A DNA stretch of 64,000 bases, taken from the NCBI GenBank assembly GCA_030737875.1, contig CM060926.1, positions 316,732,922-316,796,921 on the forward strand, in the 5' to 3' direction. Both the position numbers and the translations under genes were made by a program. The DNA comes from Allium sativum. Lineage: Eukaryota; Streptophyta; Magnoliopsida; Asparagales; Amaryllidaceae. Every line of letters begins with the position of its first letter. Position 1 is the first letter of the stretch. Below are positions 14,150 through 25,953 of the stretch, one piece after another. Below the pieces are notes generated by a model. It saw nothing but the letters and a program-made list of their open reading frames with translations, ran no database searches and had not been told where the DNA came from.

Positions 14150-14600
14150 AAAAATGATATTTTTATCTAACTGTCTTCTATTTCAACACTTCACTATATT
14201 TAACAATTCATGTATATAATAAAAATGTGATTTTTATTATAAAACAATTCATTTCAAAACACTATTATTTTATATAGTTCATATAGGCAATAAAAATAGG
14301 ATTTTTATTATAAAACAATTTATTTCAAAGGAGATTATTTTATATAGTTCATATAGATGATAAAAATGTGATTTTTATTATAAAACAATTTATTTCAAAA
14401 ATATGAATACCATTCAACACATGAATTTCAATCCAACGAATGAATATCGATTCAACACATGAAGGTTTTCTATAGTTTATATATATAGATAAAAATGTGA
14501 TTTTTATATTTAAAACACGAACACCATTCAACACATGAATTTCAATTCAACGAATGAATATCGATTCAACACATGAAGATTTTCTATACAACGAATAAAT
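14150..14600. repeat. Degenerate tandem array inside the solo LTR
   Basis: Roughly 70-bp units repeat four to five times, each with the self-complementary core AAAAATGTGATTTTTAT followed by TATAAAACAATTTATTTCAAA. A second, ~55-bp motif (ATTCAACACATGAATTTCAA...GAATGAATATCGATTC) occurs twice, at about 14,410 and 14,525. These are LTR-internal minisatellites. Confidence 0.75.
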
Positions 14601-14969
14601 ATAGTTTCAGCAAATGAAAATAATTCAAACACATGAATATTATTCAAAATTTCGGCAGCATAACGGCAGGGTAGTTAAAACCGGGACCATCCCTAGTACG
14701 GCTCCTCGCTCTACCTTAAAACCTCGCGGTTTTTGACAATGGGGATCATGCATCTAGTTCGCACGCAGGCGACATGTATATATTTATTTCATTTCCACAA
14801 ACTAATCCTATGTGGTTTCAACCAAATATTTCTCAACCACAAATGGGTATTTTTCAACCACAATCAATTAATATCAACCACAAACAATTCCAATCAACCA
14901 TTCGCTATCAATCAATTTTCACACCAATCACAACCAATAAATATCGTCCATGGTTTGTGGACGAGGGGC

Positions 14970-14970
<1 letters not shown>

Positions 14971-15026
<56 letters not shown>
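14971..15026. repeat. (TA)n microsatellite, 56 bp
   Basis: Uninterrupted TA dinucleotides inside the solo LTR. A shorter AT run occurs at 14,080-14,106. Open frames across it encode poly-(Tyr-Ile) and are artefacts. Confidence 0.97.
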
Positions 15027-15027
<1 letters not shown>

Positions 15028-15399
15028 CAATTCACTTCTATTTCAACACATACATAATTTTAAAAACGTATATATAACTTATACATGAGGTGTACAATGC
15101 TTATATAACTCATACATCGAATATATAATTTATACATCGTCGTTTTCCATTTCATTTATAAATTAGAAATCTCACATTGGGTTCCACTCCACCAAAAATA
15201 GCAGAAGGCTCAGAAAAATATGCGGTCTCTTCTAGAATGTAGAAGATGTCCACACGAGTCCACTGTCTCTTGTTTCACTGAATTTCGACCAAAAACGAAA
15301 AAGATATGATTTTTATAGTGAAATCAAAATTCGTAGCGCTTAGAAGTGCTATAAAACAGTTAAAAATAAAACAGCCGTTACCTTCTGAAAATGTTCAAA

Positions 15400-15720
15400 C
15401 CTAGGTTTTGATTTATCGGCCAATCCCTGTATTGTTGCGTCGATCAGACTTCACCACGTCCAAGGGCTTGGAGGTGCGCGCAGAACGAGGTAGGTGCGGT
15501 GGCGATCGATCGCCTGATGAGGGAGCACGGCAGCGACGAACGGAGAGACTTCCAGGCACTGGATCTCGAAGGCGAAGAAACGAGGGAGGACGCCATTTGT
15601 ATGGATTCGAAGAGGAAGACAAGCTCTTCAAAATTCCCAATATGAGCATGGGTTAATTCAGCGTGTAGGAGGAGGAATCGGAGGAGGAAGGCTGGAGGTG
15701 GTTTCCGCCATTAATTGCGA
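15400..15720 (-). repeat. GC-rich island of the solo LTR
   Basis: GC content rises sharply here. The position is about 1.0-1.2 kb from the LTR start, the same relative place as the islands in the LTR at 53,557 and in both complete LARDs. Two overlapping open frames (15,408-15,656 plus; 15,413-15,649 minus) are shadows of each other and have no recognisable domain. A role as core promoter or leader of the LTR transcript is possible. Confidence 0.5.
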
Positions 15721-16009
15721 TTATGGGGAGAGAGAAAAAAGGATTTTTCTTTTTTTTTATTTTAAGAAAATATGATTGGCCGGTGGGTTTTAAAGGGGTT
15801 TTCTGACGCGACCACCAATCTAAACCCAACGACTGTCGACCCTAGCGTTTTGCCCCCATTCCGAACACAATGGGATATATTTCATAGGCCCATTCGACTG
15901 TTTCAGTCAGTTTCCATTCAATTTAAAATATATAACATTCAATATTCGATTTGAACGTACATTTCAATATGCCAGGGCCACAAACCGATTCGAAAAATTC
16001 CAGAAAAAT

Positions 16010-16270
16010 AAATCTGGCTATGTTTTGACGATACGGTCCCAACAAAACTAGTTTCGTCGAATTCTGAGACCGTTTGCAAAAAGGCCCATTTCTGGTCGAT
16101 CCAATTTAACTGTAATTGACCAAAACACGTTTTCCTTTGCCACGCTCACATAGTAGCTTCAAAAATTATGAAATTTGAAACCTAGCAATAACTTCACATC
16201 CTGGATCCAACAAAAGTGGTTTCGACGAATTCCGAGGTTGTATGCAAAATGGCCAATTTCACGGGTTATA
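16010..16270 (-). repeat. Paired GTTTCGTCGAATTC-type motifs in the solo LTR
   Basis: Two ~45-bp relatives, around 16,035-16,082 and 16,200-16,245, share ATCCAACAAAA.TGGTTTCG.CGAATTC and a following TTTGCAAAA. The same pair occurs in the other giant LTRs (34,670-34,880, 42,090-42,300, and reverse-complemented at 53,965-54,185). This is a conserved LTR module of unknown function. Confidence 0.65.
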
Positions 16271-17202
16271 TAAATTCCATAGCGACCTTTCTGAAAATTC
16301 ATTTGGCCATAACTTTTGCTTTCCGTTATGAAAATTTGATTTTTCAGATTCGTTAGAAAGGTATTTACTAACAGATTTAAATATTTTTGGTTTCGCTCAA
16401 ATCCGTTTTGTTTTGCACCCGGTACAGTCCGACAAAGTTTGAATTCAATTTTTGAAACTGCAGCGCCTTTTCAGGCCTTGTTAATAATTAGAATTAATTA
16501 TATTCATTTTCAATAGTCGATTCAAACTCACTTTTCATTGCTATTATTTAAAATATTTATTTTAAATATTTAAAATCCATTATTTTAGCCAATTTAAAAT
16601 TTTTAAATTGGTTCAGATTTTCTGGGTCGTTAGAATTTGCTTTATTCAATTGATGCTAAAATGTTTACTTGCTCATGTATATACTGAGATGGTTATTTTA
16701 TTTTGGCAATGTGGGACTAATATATAGTATAATCTTTTCAAAATGTCGTCATTCATAAAATTAAACGCGTAAATTAATTCAAAACAAATAAATTAACAAT
16801 TAAATACCCCATTCAAATACTCCATTCAAATACCCCGTTCATAGCAAAAAACGCATTCCCCGTTCGCAACTGTGTCATGCTCAAATACCTCGCTCAAATG
16901 CCACGCTCAAATGCCCCGTTACCGTTCGTCAAGAACGCACCCTTAGATGCAAATTTAGACATAAACTAGGACACACAACATTAATGACGTTAGATCATTT
17001 CGTCATTATATTGGAGGTGCAAATTAAGGGACAATCACATATCACATTTCCATCTATATTTTCTATCTAAATAGACTTTCTCATAGTCATATGTCCTCTA
17101 TGTATGTAAATATAATGAGAATCAGTATAATATGATATGATATACGTATATAATTGGAACTGTTTCCCACGAATGTAATATTTGATATCTTTTCTTTAAC
17201 AG

Positions 17203-17306
17203 AGCTGACAGCACCATGGACGAATTTACCAAGTTCTCAAGTTGTTTCCCGCAATGCTGCACAACCAGTTACAAGTGTGGTTTACCGCCTGCCCTATTAT
17301 TCTTAG
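17203..17306 (+). CDS. Possible last exon of an unidentified gene (partial)
   Basis: A good 3' splice site (pyrimidine-rich TATCTTTTCTTTAACAG) precedes an open stretch in the frame of 17,205. It encodes about 33 residues that end in VVYRLPYYS before TAG (17,304-17,306). Base composition is far less AT-rich than on either side. I do not recognise the protein. If real, upstream exons would lie left of the window and the whole first nest would sit in an intron. Alternatively it is an exon fragment captured by a mobile element. Support is one splice-site-like signal and composition only. Confidence 0.3.
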
Positions 17307-19399
17307 ACATGCTTCATTTTGCATGGAGATCCTATATAATTGGGACCTTCAGTATGAAGTGCTATTTTGAAGATACTGTTTCGGGTATATGAACATTGTT
17401 TAGTTGGATGAAGTTGTACATTGAACTTAATTATAAATTTTCTATTTATGTAAAATCTCATAAAGCCTGGAAAATTATGGATCATAATAAAGTCTTGAAA
17501 CTCCAATATAATTATAGAATGGTTATGACATTTGATGCTGATTTAATGACTTTCATAAACAATTTCTATGTACTGATGATGCATTCTTCCACCAAATAGC
17601 ATTAAAGTTTAAATATGGCTTCTGGCATGGTTTAGTTCTTAAATGTTTCATGTAAAATTACAACTGTTGTTGTAAAACAGATACTCTATTTATTATGATC
17701 TTTCAGGCAAGTGTTTATCCCTTTAAACTTTGATGACCTCTGATAAACATTATATTTACATTAACATCGAATTTTATGTCAATTTATAAATCATTCTAAA
17801 ACGTATTTCTTTTAAGAATGTAGGGTGCATGCCCAAGATCATCGACATAACTAACATTGTTCACTGCGTTGCATTGCATGGATGAACGTTGTTTATGTGC
17901 ATGCGAACTTCTATGCATGAGACGATAGTACATCTCGGATTGGTGGACTCTGAAAAAGTGAACCCGGTGTCAGTCTTTGTATACTAGAAAAACTATTTCA
18001 ATTAATCTTTGTTTCTGACAAAGTTTAGTTCAGAAGTGCAGTTTATTTGTCAATTCTGTATCCATGCTCTTTGCACGTAAGACATCAAGCATCACTAAGT
18101 GTCGGTCACACAATGCTTTAGGTAGAGATCTTAAGAACTATAAATTTGAACGTTCATAAACCCAATTAATTTATGGTACAACGATATCAATGGACAACGA
18201 CTACGAGTTCAAGCTTGTGTTAAGGATAGTTAAAATCTCTTCCTATACTCAACGTCATAAAGTAGTGGGGGTATCTAGGTCTTGGTTTTGTACTGCATTT
18301 TATGGTATTAGTAAAAAAGTTATTTTTGATTCTCAGCACTATCCTCAGTTACGTGGCTGAACTGGCATCCCACTGATCATCCCATGCTAAAGCTGTAGTC
18401 TGGAGCATCATAACCTTTTCTTGCTTTGAGAATACAAGTTTGAAAAATAAAATTCTTGCTTTTCTATTTGATGCAAACACAACCTAGTGAGCTACCTCTT
18501 TGAGTATTATATCATCTTCTTGCTTTGAAAGCATGTACACACAAATCATATACTTTGATTTCTGTATTTCGTCAGAATAAAACAATAAATTGACTGATGA
18601 GTTGTTGTTATGATTATTCATTATTCAATTGCGCATTACCATTCTAATGCTTTTATAAGAAGCGGAATTACAAGAAAAAGTTTGTCTTAAATATTAGGAA
18701 TTGTTAATGATACTTGAAAAAAATTCTATTCTAGATGGATGGCATATTGAATTTGTAAAGTAGTTAGGCATTTGCTTATGGGTTATTCTCCGATTCTTCT
18801 AATTTTACTTTAATGCTCTTATACCTTATATAACTATAGTAAGATCCATGTTTTTCGTGAAGTTTCAAAAATTAACTTTGCATAAACTGGCACATGCATA
18901 AACATGACAGGACGTTGATCTTCATGTTGTTACTACAAAAGTATCTAATGTACTCCACGTTAATTAGATAATTTGACACATCTAATGGTTTCACTAAAAC
19001 AATTGCATTTTTGTGTAATCTGTCTTTTTCTTTTATACGATTTAATGAACGTGAAATATATATTCATATATTATTACAATGTTCAAAAATTAGAACAATG
19101 GTGCTACAATGAAAAGAACCTAAATTTGAGTTCCTAAAATCATTTGGTAATAAAGAAAAAGCAATGTAGCCTTTGTAATTTGTAGTCGCATTATCTTTAC
19201 TACGTAGAATAGTGTATTTGATGCATGATTGCAAATAAGAATTGAAATTATATAGAGAACCAATTTTTTTTACTAAGAAGGCGGAATGGGAAATTTTGTG
19301 CATTTGAATACTCTTATACGAACACAATGACCAAATAAATCATTACATCATCTTTAATGATCTACTTTGTGCGCTACGTGATTTATTAAAAAATGCTAA
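17307..19399. other. AT-rich DNA without a recognisable gene
   Basis: Only short open frames occur here (for example 17,396-17,599 plus, 19,064-19,327 minus). They show no motif, no homologous-looking protein and no clear structural repeats. It could be the 3' flank of the exon at 17,203 or decayed transposon DNA. Confidence 0.4.
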
Positions 19400-19925
19400 A
19401 ACTACTTCCTTTTATTCTTTTAATGCAAAATTTATACTTTTGATTTTTTTGTTATTACTTTAATGTCTTCATGTCATCTGATTGTCGTGATATAAAATTT
19501 GATCAGACCATATTAAACCATAATATCATGAGTGAACTAATTGTTTTGACTTTTGTTTTTTTACTATTGTTAATTAATTCATAACCCCATAACCATGTTG
19601 TTTATGGTTTTATTATCCTTTTTTAAGTATACTTATTTCACGAGAGGTTTCAATTTCAGATTCTCCATTAAAAATATATACTAAAATTATACATTTGATT
19701 TTAGTTATTAATTTTTGATTAGTTTGATGTGCTCAATGTCATCTAATTGTCTTGATACAAAATTTGGTCAAACCTGATTAAATAATAATACCAACCTAAA
19801 GTATTTGCTTTTATTTTAATTATTTTACCATTGTAAATTAATTCATAACCCGAACATCATGTTCTTTATAGTTTTCTTATCTATTTTTCAGGTATTCTTA
19901 TTTCACGAGAAGTTCCAATTTTCGA
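19400..19925. repeat. Two-copy tandem duplication, unit about 260 bp
   Basis: Words recur in order about 255-265 bp apart: TTTGATTTT, GTCATCTGATTGTC / GTCATCTAATTGTC, AAATTTGATCAGACC / AAATTTGGTCAAACC, TTAATTCATAACCC, and CTTATTTCACGAGA near each unit's end. The copies are diverged, so the duplication is old. No coding potential. Confidence 0.8.
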
Positions 19926-20454
19926 AGTATCCACTACAAAAATAAAAGGAACAACAAATAAATACACACACACACAGACAGATACAACTTATCTTATTGT
20001 CATTTCATTCAAAACGAAAAATGTTGTGTCGATGGACAGTGAATGCAAGGTAGTTAATTTGTAAAAAAAATCAAATTTTTTTAGCCCGTTTTCATGCATT
20101 ATACATATATTTAACATGTCACTAAGCATCGATCACATATGAATCAAATGAGAGTGTATCTTAGACTACTACAACTTGAAAGACGTGTTATCATCAAGAG
20201 CACATACTTTTGAAGCAAACATATATAAATGGTTATATCTTTGATTTTAAGCCAATTTCAAGAGCATGAAAAATTTATACATCTATTTTATTACATTGGT
20301 TTTAGCATACTTCGACATTTGAAGTAAAATAGTTGTTTTAAAAATCACTCTATGGAAAATAACTTAAGCATTGTCAAGAAACAAGAAATACTCGGGTTAA
20401 TTACCTATATTCTGAAAATAACACAAGGGTTCAACAATAATTGCAAAAAATATA

Positions 20455-20490
20455 GCTACGATCCGTATGCGAAGCACGGGTTCGCACTTG
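20455..20490 (+). mobile_element. Helitron-like 3' terminus
   Basis: CCGTATGCGAAGCACGGG (20,463-20,480) forms a short hairpin of the CCGTGC-GAA-GCACGG type that closes many plant Helitrons. Seven to ten bases later comes CTTG followed by T, where CTRR|T is expected. The last base class fits imperfectly. I could not place a matching TC...5' end with confidence; TCTATATTTTCTATC near 17,051 is one weak candidate. Confidence 0.35.
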
Positions 20491-20519
20491 TAATCTTATA
20501 TATCCCTAGTCAAGTTTCA

Positions 20520-21540
20520 TTGTAAACAGAGGACAATAATGAAACATTAAGACTACTATGTTGATTGACCGATGATCATATCTCATTGATCATTAATATA
20601 AGTGATATTAATGTTAGTACATAATACGTATTCAAGAATATCATATTGGATTGGATCAACTTGAGAAAACTTCATGGAGAATAATTTGTATTGTCATAAG
20701 TAATTCTCAAAGTGACAGTAATGTAATAGTCCTCAGACCTAAAATCATTATATATATGTATATATATTCGAGCATATTTGTATTTTGATATCATCAGAAG
20801 TTACTTTTAACCGAGTAGGTGATAAAGGTGATTATCGAATACATCTCGAATCGATTATGTAATATGATTGATCTAGATGGAATTTAACCCTATAATATAA
20901 GTAGAGATATCCATGGGCCTCTTGATTGAGTATGATTATAAAATGCATGGTCGTGCTCAAATATTGATTTGTTATATATAATCTACTCATTGATCAAGAT
21001 AAAAGGATTAAATTATAAAGGGGATGATACGTTCCATACCTCGAGTTTAATCTTGGATATATTGGTTAAAAGAATTAAATTACATTGAAATACTGGTCAC
21101 AGAAAAGATTGTATCGAATCATTAATTTTACTATAACTTGGTTAACAGCGATGTATTACTAGATGTCGCTCACAGAAAAAGTTGTATGGAATCATTAATA
21201 CATTATTGTGAGTCAAACATTGACATTGTCATTTGGTTTGAAATTGTATAACGGATTATACGGTTCCTCAGATTTTTCGTTTCATAATATAAATAAGGGT
21301 CTGACCTTTCTTTATTAGATACATAGAAAAATCAAGATCATCACAAATTAGAAAACCTAAATCCTAAATCCTAAATCGGCTAGTGCCGATATCACTTCCC
21401 CCTTTAATCTGTTTGACGAATTAGAAGAAACGCTTGTGGACTCCTCTAGAGGCGCCTACATCCAGCGCTGAAGTAGATTCGATCTATATCCAAGTCTCAC
21501 TCGATTTCATGAATTGAGTAACAAGAAGAAAGGTACATGG
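20520..21540 (+). repeat. LTR-like remnant, family unassigned
   Basis: The stretch contains a word series that resembles LTRs of plant retroelements: GATGTATTACTAGATGTCGCTCACAGAA, then a promoter-like ATATAAATAAGGG near 21,286, then CTAAATCCTAAATC and a GC-richer leader-like stretch around 21,370-21,500. There is a small duplication of GTCACAGAAAAGATTGTAT / CTCACAGAAAAAGTTGTAT about 75 bp apart. Ends and target duplication could not be defined. Confidence 0.35.
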
Positions 21541-22019
21541 TTTAATTCGACATTAAAATACGATTTAGCAACTAGGGTTGATAAAAATTATATGTAAATC
21601 GCTGCCAATCGATCCAATCTTACCTTTCATGTGGTAACCCTAATTAAACATAAGCCATAAGCACATACCGTATATTTTTAGCTGTAAGATAACTATAAAT
21701 CCGTCAACATATATAGGTTGCCACCATACATATGTCATAGTCTTGCAAATATGATTACTATGAACCATACAATTGATTTTCTTCTATAATCCTAGAACAA
21801 TTATAATGTATTGGTATCTCCAGTTTCCCTGACATTAGTATTCCCAATGTAAACATAATTATTAACCTTGTTGGTATCTCCAATATAATATGGTTAATCA
21901 ATTCTTATTCGTGTTCCGAATATTACATGACTTATTTTCATGCAATCGTGTCCCTAATATATATGTAAATTATGTATCAAAACATTAGTAATAACTATCA
22001 GCATACAATAAAAGGTTAA

Positions 22020-23913
22020 CAAATATAATAATTACACATGCTCCACAAGCATGTTGTCCTTGCTCTTATCGGCTCAATGTCAAGGTATTGATACGAATGA
22101 AAGTGACTAAGTAAATAGTCTAAGCCTAAAGATTCCATGCATAGATCATCAACCTATGCATTCGAAATAGTTTTAAAAAAAGGGTTTAAAAGTAACCTAG
22201 TCGACATGATCGATGGGTGATAAACCAAGAGACGATAACCTCAAAGTCTTTTGGATAATAGTTAATAAATAAGCCTTGATGACCTAGTCGAATTGACACA
22301 GAATAGAAGCGATAACCTCAGGTTGTTTTAAAAACAAGTTTAGAAATAAAGCTTGGCGACATGGATGATAACGTCAAAGTTATAGAGGAGATAGCCTCAA
22401 ACTTTAGAAAATAAGTTAAAAACAAACCTTAACAACAATGAACAATGACAATAAGGATATAGGAGATAAGCCCTAAGGTTTTATAAAACAAGTTAGAAAT
22501 AAGTCTAGTCGATACAGCAAGGTAAGCCTCGAAGCTTCTTTGAAAAAAAAAGGAATCAAACCCTTGTCGACCTAATCAATAAGTATAGTGATGTAACCTC
22601 TACAAGGTTAAAAGATAATAGGCAGTAAGCCTCTTATCTTTTATATGGAAAATTATCTTATCCACCCACTATGAAGGCAACAATTGTTTGGAGAGGTAGG
22701 TTTTAAAACCCAAGTACAGACTTAGACGATAAGGACCCTCTTCGATAACCAATATGGGCGACAAGACAAGCCTAGATCCATCTTATACCATGTAGCATGG
22801 TATTCCATGTGTCTTGGGTATCTCAATGCCATTAATACTACATAACCATATCGACATGTTCAATATGGCCTTATCTACACGATCGACAAACCTGGCCTAA
22901 CAAGAAATTAGAATAAAAATTGTTTCACTACTAAGTTAAGTAAAAAATTCACTAACTCCATCATACTCAAAAAAATGTTATAGGTTTTAGAAAAGGATGA
23001 CTAACCAAATACTCAATTTTTTCAGCTTTGAAATATAAAAAAGGTCAAATACATTAATTGGCCTAATTAATGGTCTAATTACTCTAAGTTTAGCCAAAAA
23101 AGGAAACTCATAACAATCTATTAAAATATGAGTAAAAAATAATTCATAAGTGATTGAAGATATCCCCTTCTAACTTGTGCAGAAATTTTAAGTCAATTTT
23201 TTTTAATAAAGTTTTTTAAGAATTAATCCCATAATAACTATTAATCAAACTTAGGAAATTCATAAAATATTCCTACATGTCCGTAAAATTGCGAAACTTG
23301 AAACATATCTTCTAAATCTTGTTATACACAACATAAAAAATAATCACAGCAACTAAAGATGAAAAGCTTTCGGTTTTGAACAAAAACTTAACTAATTCTT
23401 ATGCAAACAAGCATATTGAATCAAAAATAGCTATAGTTTCATCTTAGGTATGTCATAACATTAAAATATTCGTAAAACACTATTGGATGCTTGAATTTAA
23501 TTCAGCATTATATCTAATCGAAAGTAACAAGGGTTTTGAATCGTTATTCCCTTTGTTTAGGATGAGAGAGTTGAGATTTGATGTTGTTTTGATCTAACTT
23601 GATTCTCTTAGCATTTCTTCAAGTTGCCATCTTCTTCTTCTTCATAGTAACGGTCAGCCTCTCTAATAGATTTTATAAATGAAAATGAAGTGATAAAGAA
23701 TTAAATGTTATGAATATATATCAGGCTATGTGTTTTTCCCACTTCGCCCCTCACAAAAACCTTCTTTCTATGTCTTATTACATCAATAAGTTTCTAAGGC
23801 ACAATTATTATTTATTAATTACAAATCTCACCTCAACATCCCACTATGTTATTCTTATTTAATTTATCCAGTTAAATCTTCTAAACAACGTTCACCTAAA
23901 AAAGGGTATTACA
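22020..23913 (-). repeat. Probable solo LTR remnant, minus orientation
   Basis: On the minus strand it begins TGTAATACCC at 23,913, the start class of plant gypsy LTRs. It goes on with promoter-like and GC-richer parts, ending somewhere near 22,020 or beyond; the far end was not located. A degenerate minisatellite fills 22,170-22,650. No primer site, polypurine tract or coding frame adjoins it. Confidence 0.4.
22170..22650. repeat. Degenerate minisatellite, unit about 80-90 bp
   Basis: At least five variant units repeat the phrase CCTAGTCGAC...GATAACCTCAAAGT...AAATAAGCCTTG. Matches fall near 22,190, 22,275, 22,350, 22,425, 22,495 and 22,560. Strong divergence between units indicates age. Confidence 0.65.
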
Positions 23914-25590
23914 AAACTAGAATCATCCATTTCCGTTGCTTCTAATGTAACCACGACAAATATTAAATAAATTAACACAACATTAATAATGATAAACTGA
24001 AATTTATTTAGTATAACAAAAGTAACGATAAACTAGGAATTACTTAATACAACAGAAAGAACGACAAACTCAAATTTTATTGGTACAACATAAGAGTAGT
24101 AGCCGGATGGATCCCCTGAACTCTCATGATATTCCAATTCTTTTCCCTCTATTACCTCATTTTTTCTAGTTGTGAAATCATTGGGCCACAAGTCATCATC
24201 AATAAAGTTGTTTATTCTTTTCATGATTTCACTTTATTTCGTTCGTGCTCCAAATATTTTTCTTGCAAATGTACATCTACCTTTCTTTGTCTTGCACTCA
24301 TTCAATTTTTGCATTTTCATTTTCTTCTTCTCTTCACTTGCCATTTTGCATTATTGCAAGCAAAGACATAGTTTCAACTATTTTTCGTAATGGGTTATGT
24401 AATAACTTTTGTTTTCAATTTCTATTTTACTAATTCTCTTCCAACATTGTTATTGTGGAATGGTATGGATTCTTCTTCTTTCCTCTACAACATCAGATTC
24501 ACCACTACTTGATTTGAGATTCGTTATTCTCAGGCAAACTGAAAATTAGTATGTTTCTTTTTCATTGTGCCCCGTTTGTCGTCGTTTTTTAGATGATTGT
24601 ACACGCACAAAAGGTTGAAAGCAGCTCCCTTGTTTTGTGCTGCATAAGCCTCATGAACCTGTTCTAGCTAAAAATTTCACATAAAGCATTTGTTAATTGC
24701 AATAAAAAATAAATTAACACAATATGACTTAACCTAAATATGAGTTAATTAACTAAACTCACCATATTAACATCGGTGGCCCCACTTTGTTTTCTTAACC
24801 CCATAAGTATCATAATATCATTTCAATTTTGACATAAAGCTTTTGTACATTTCCATTGACTTTTTTAAAATCCAACCACTCCAGGAACCATATTAGATAG
24901 GCGAGCATGAAAAAGATTTGAAATAGATGTACAAAATGCAAATTCGATTTGTGACTTACCTTTTGCATCATATATTGATCAAATAGCAAGTTCCTCTTGT
25001 TCATCTTTTGAACATTTCGTTGATTAGAAGTAGTGGTTTTAGATCAAATATGATTTACTTATGGAATCAGAAACTCATTTATGCTAATTTCTCATGGACT
25101 GCTCTCACTTGATTAAAAATATAGCGTTGACTTTGATCATCCCATAAGATTTCAACTTCGACGAATTCTTCATGATCTTCTTGTTTTGAACATAAACTGC
25201 TATCAATCGCTTCAAAATTCGAATTTAAATTTCTACTATAATATGTGGTTTTTATGAAATTACCTTGCATGCCACCTCTAAAATTTGGTGATCGATACTT
25301 TGAACTGCTTTTCGATTATTGGTTGGCATACCAATCATCGAAGCTTTGATTCATACATTATGACTATTATTGTGAACTATATTGGGATGCATATTTATTG
25401 TTTGTTGATCATTCCGATTTCTTTTTGTTGTTTTTGTAGTGAATTATGGTAATCATTGGAATTTTAATTAAATTCTTTAAATCTTTAGACCAAGGATTGA
25501 CATTGGCGCGTTTTTTCTCTTTCATTATTTGCTATTTTTTCTTCTGATATTATGATTGAAAGAAAGAAGGAGAAGTTGTAAGTTATGGAA
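23914..25590 (-). pseudogene. Degraded NAM-associated / SANT-MYB-like gene
   Basis: On the minus strand, frames broken by stops and shifts give an ordered set of peptides. From 5' to 3' these are an acidic N-terminal part (25,079-25,270); VNGNVQKLYVKIE (about 24,810-24,860) followed by RKQSGATDV; then AYAAQNKGAAFNLLCVYNHL (about 24,600-24,660); then a Lys-rich stretch (about 24,300-24,500) and the C-terminal frame at 24,033-24,224. The order W/NVQKFY...QSG...A...Y...N.G..F.L...Y..L resembles the trihelix-like, NAM-associated proteins common in plants and often linked to Harbinger elements. Recognition is from memory of the pattern, not a search. No intact start or continuous frame exists. Confidence 0.4.
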
Positions 25591-25635
25591 AAATGACCGA
25601 GAGCCTTAAATAAGCGAAGGGCCAATGATTAAAAA

Positions 25636-25751
25636 AAGTTATTGTTGACTCTTATCTGGCTTTATTTAGGCCGGATAAGTGCAACACCGGTGACTAGCTT
25701 GTTACCGTTGTGTTGATGTATCCAGCTTAATAAAGCTAGATAAATAACTTA
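25636..25751. repeat. Foldback (inverted repeat) of about 116 bp
   Basis: Two imperfect arms of about 50 bp face each other around AGCTTG. The left arm reads AAGTTATT...TATCTGGCTTTATTTAGG and the reverse complement of the right arm AAGTTATTTATCTAGCTTTATTAAGC. The structure suggests a hairpin MITE or a small-RNA-like foldback. Flanks show no convincing target duplication. Confidence 0.6.
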
Positions 25752-25953
25752 CTACCAGGGTTATCAAACTGGCCTTGGCAGTCAGTGTTGTGCCTAATTT
25801 TGGGGTTACCCGGCCTCTATTGGGGGTGCCCTTAGTATTGAGTACAATGTTTCCTATCTAGCTTCCTAAATTTAAATGGAGCACTATCTCAATATTTCCT
25901 ATATCTGAATGTGGTAGATTTTTGTCATTCATCACCATCCGCATAGTCACAGT

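Larger units (their letters stand above)
583..16634 (-). repeat. Solo LTR of a giant-LTR gypsy-like family, interrupted by the LARD at 1058-12168
   Basis: The pieces 583-1,057 and 12,174-16,634 make one LTR of about 4.94 kb. The left edge reads TGTGACGACCCC and the right edge CTGGGTCGTTAGA, a decayed form of ...GTTACA. Flanks TTTTG (578-582) and ATTTG (16,635-16,639) look like a 5-bp target duplication with one change. The sequence near 16,600 matches, in reverse complement, the start of the LTR at 53,557, so the two belong to one family. Neither has a primer site or polypurine tract next to it, so each is a solo LTR. Orientation is minus, judged from the paired copy and from the order of conserved motifs. 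Confidence 0.7.
322..16942. mobile_element. PIF/Harbinger (Tourist-like) MITE, about 565 bp, split by nested insertions
   Basis: The two outer pieces (322-582 and 16,640-16,942) start with GGCCCCGTTCTT and end, read on the other strand, with GGGTGCGTTCTT. They are flanked by TTA at 319-321 and 16,943-16,945. GG...-type termini with a TTA/TAA 3-bp target duplication are diagnostic of PIF/Harbinger and Tourist MITEs. The right piece holds subterminal repeats of an ATTCAAATACCCC / GCTCAAATGCC type. No transposase is visible, so it is non-autonomous. The terminal inverted repeats match at about 9 of the first 14 positions, so an old copy is likely. A solo LTR with a LARD inside it sits in its middle. 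Confidence 0.6.

Noticed and set aside
14733..15088. Two overlapping frames with poly-(Tyr-Ile)
   Set aside because: They translate the (TA)n microsatellite at 14,971-15,026.
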